Source: Sedimentisphaerales bacterium
GTDB lineage: Bacteria > Planctomycetota > Phycisphaerae > Sedimentisphaerales > Anaerobacaceae
Length of the DNA: 5,310 bases
Reading direction: 5' to 3'
NCBI GenBank assembly: GCA_030630905.1
Contig: DAOVMB010000219.1
Location: 1-5,310 of the forward strand
The notes beneath the pieces are model-generated. The model did not search any database, had not been told where the DNA came from, and saw only the letters and a list, made by a program, of their open reading frames with translations. Positions 5,024 to 5,310 of this stretch are shown here, piece by piece. Made by a program: the position numbers and the translations under genes. Every line of letters starts with the position of its first letter. The stretch's first letter is position 1.

Positions 5024-5310
5024 TTAATTTCGTGCTAATTCTATCAGGCCGGGGACGTCAAGAATCAGGCTCACCTTGCCGTCTCCCATAATTGCCCCGC
5101 CTGAAACACCTTTGACTTTTCCCAATCCGTCACCGAGGCTCTTTATCACTACCTGTTGCTGGCCAAGCAGCTCGTCCACGAGCAGACAGCATTTTTTATT
5201 ATCGTCTTGCACAATAACCAGCAATGATTTGGTTGGGTCCTCGGTAATTGGAACGGCTCCGAATAACTGATACAGGCGAGCTAACGGTATTAGTTCGCCG
5301 CGAATCATTA
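5024..5310 (-). CDS. cheA: CheA C-terminal regulatory (P5) domain, partial histidine kinase
   Basis: This is the 3' end of a gene that runs off the right edge; 95 codons are visible, and the Met at 5306-5308 is internal rather than a start. The sequence is a CheW-like fold. RGELIPLARLYQLFG and VDELLGQQQVVIKSLG occur in both CheA P5 and CheW. The ending with GVSGGAIMGDGKVSLILDVPGLIEL, seen here as GAIMGDGKVSLILD followed by a short tail, is the hallmark of CheA (E. coli CheA has ATILGDGSVALIVD). P5 couples the kinase to CheW and receptors. The kinase (P4), dimerisation (P3) and P1/P2 domains would lie beyond the window, so it cannot be seen whether P1 is present. A CheW or CheV reading is possible but less likely. 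It is the most upstream visible gene of the operon. Confidence 0.87.
   Translation of the reverse strand, partial: MIRGELIPLARLYQLFGAVPITEDPTKSLLVIVQDDNKKCCLLVDELLGQQQVVIKSLGDGLGKVKGVSGGAIMGDGKVSLILDVPGLIELARN

Noticed and set aside
5024..5310. CheW as the identity of the rightmost gene
   Set aside because: The GAIMGDGKVSLILD ending and short tail are typical of CheA P5. The upstream Met is internal because the frame stays open to the window edge.

Overview
The window looks like an ordinary bacterial chromosome of moderate GC content. From left to right it holds the last codons of argJ (arginine biosynthesis), a tRNA-Pro(UGG) gene without an encoded CCA end, and a compact chemotaxis operon that fills the rest on the minus strand. 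I cannot name the species. The tRNA without CCA, the ArgJ tail and a CheD/CheX-type chemotaxis set with a stand-alone Hpt protein would fit a planctomycete-like bacterium (for example the Phycisphaerae side), but this is only a low-confidence guess.

Region 1-462. argJ ends at 101 on the plus strand. Positions 102-279 are non-coding. They hold a hairpin, a short imperfect tandem repeat, two sigma70-like promoter candidates pointing at the tRNA, and a perfect GC hairpin with a GNRA-type loop ending 6 bases before the tRNA. The tRNA spans 280-354. Positions 355-462 lie between the converging tRNA and chemotaxis transcripts; I see no gene there and no convincing terminator.

Region 463-5310, minus strand, in transcription order: cheA (3' end only, continuing past the right edge), cheR, cheD, a response regulator fused to a CheX-type phosphatase domain, a stand-alone Hpt protein, cheB, and two tandem paralogous CBS-pair proteins. 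Gaps are 4 to 38 bases, all genes share one strand, and several Shine-Dalgarno sites sit on the stop codon or last codons of the upstream gene, so this is very probably one operon.

How the parts fit together: CheA phosphorylates CheB and CheY-type receivers. CheR methylates receptors, CheB demethylates or deamidates them, and CheD deamidates them. The only CheY-like and the only CheC/CheX-like activities in the window sit on one polypeptide, with the full phosphatase signature D-x3-E-x2-N-x22-P intact. The separate Hpt protein adds a second possible phospho-carrier, or supplies the phosphotransfer domain if this CheA lacks its own P1. The two CBS proteins are the least explained part. They are tightly linked to cheB and could feed an adenine-nucleotide or SAM signal into adaptation, but this is inference. 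No cheW, stand-alone cheY or receptor gene is visible.
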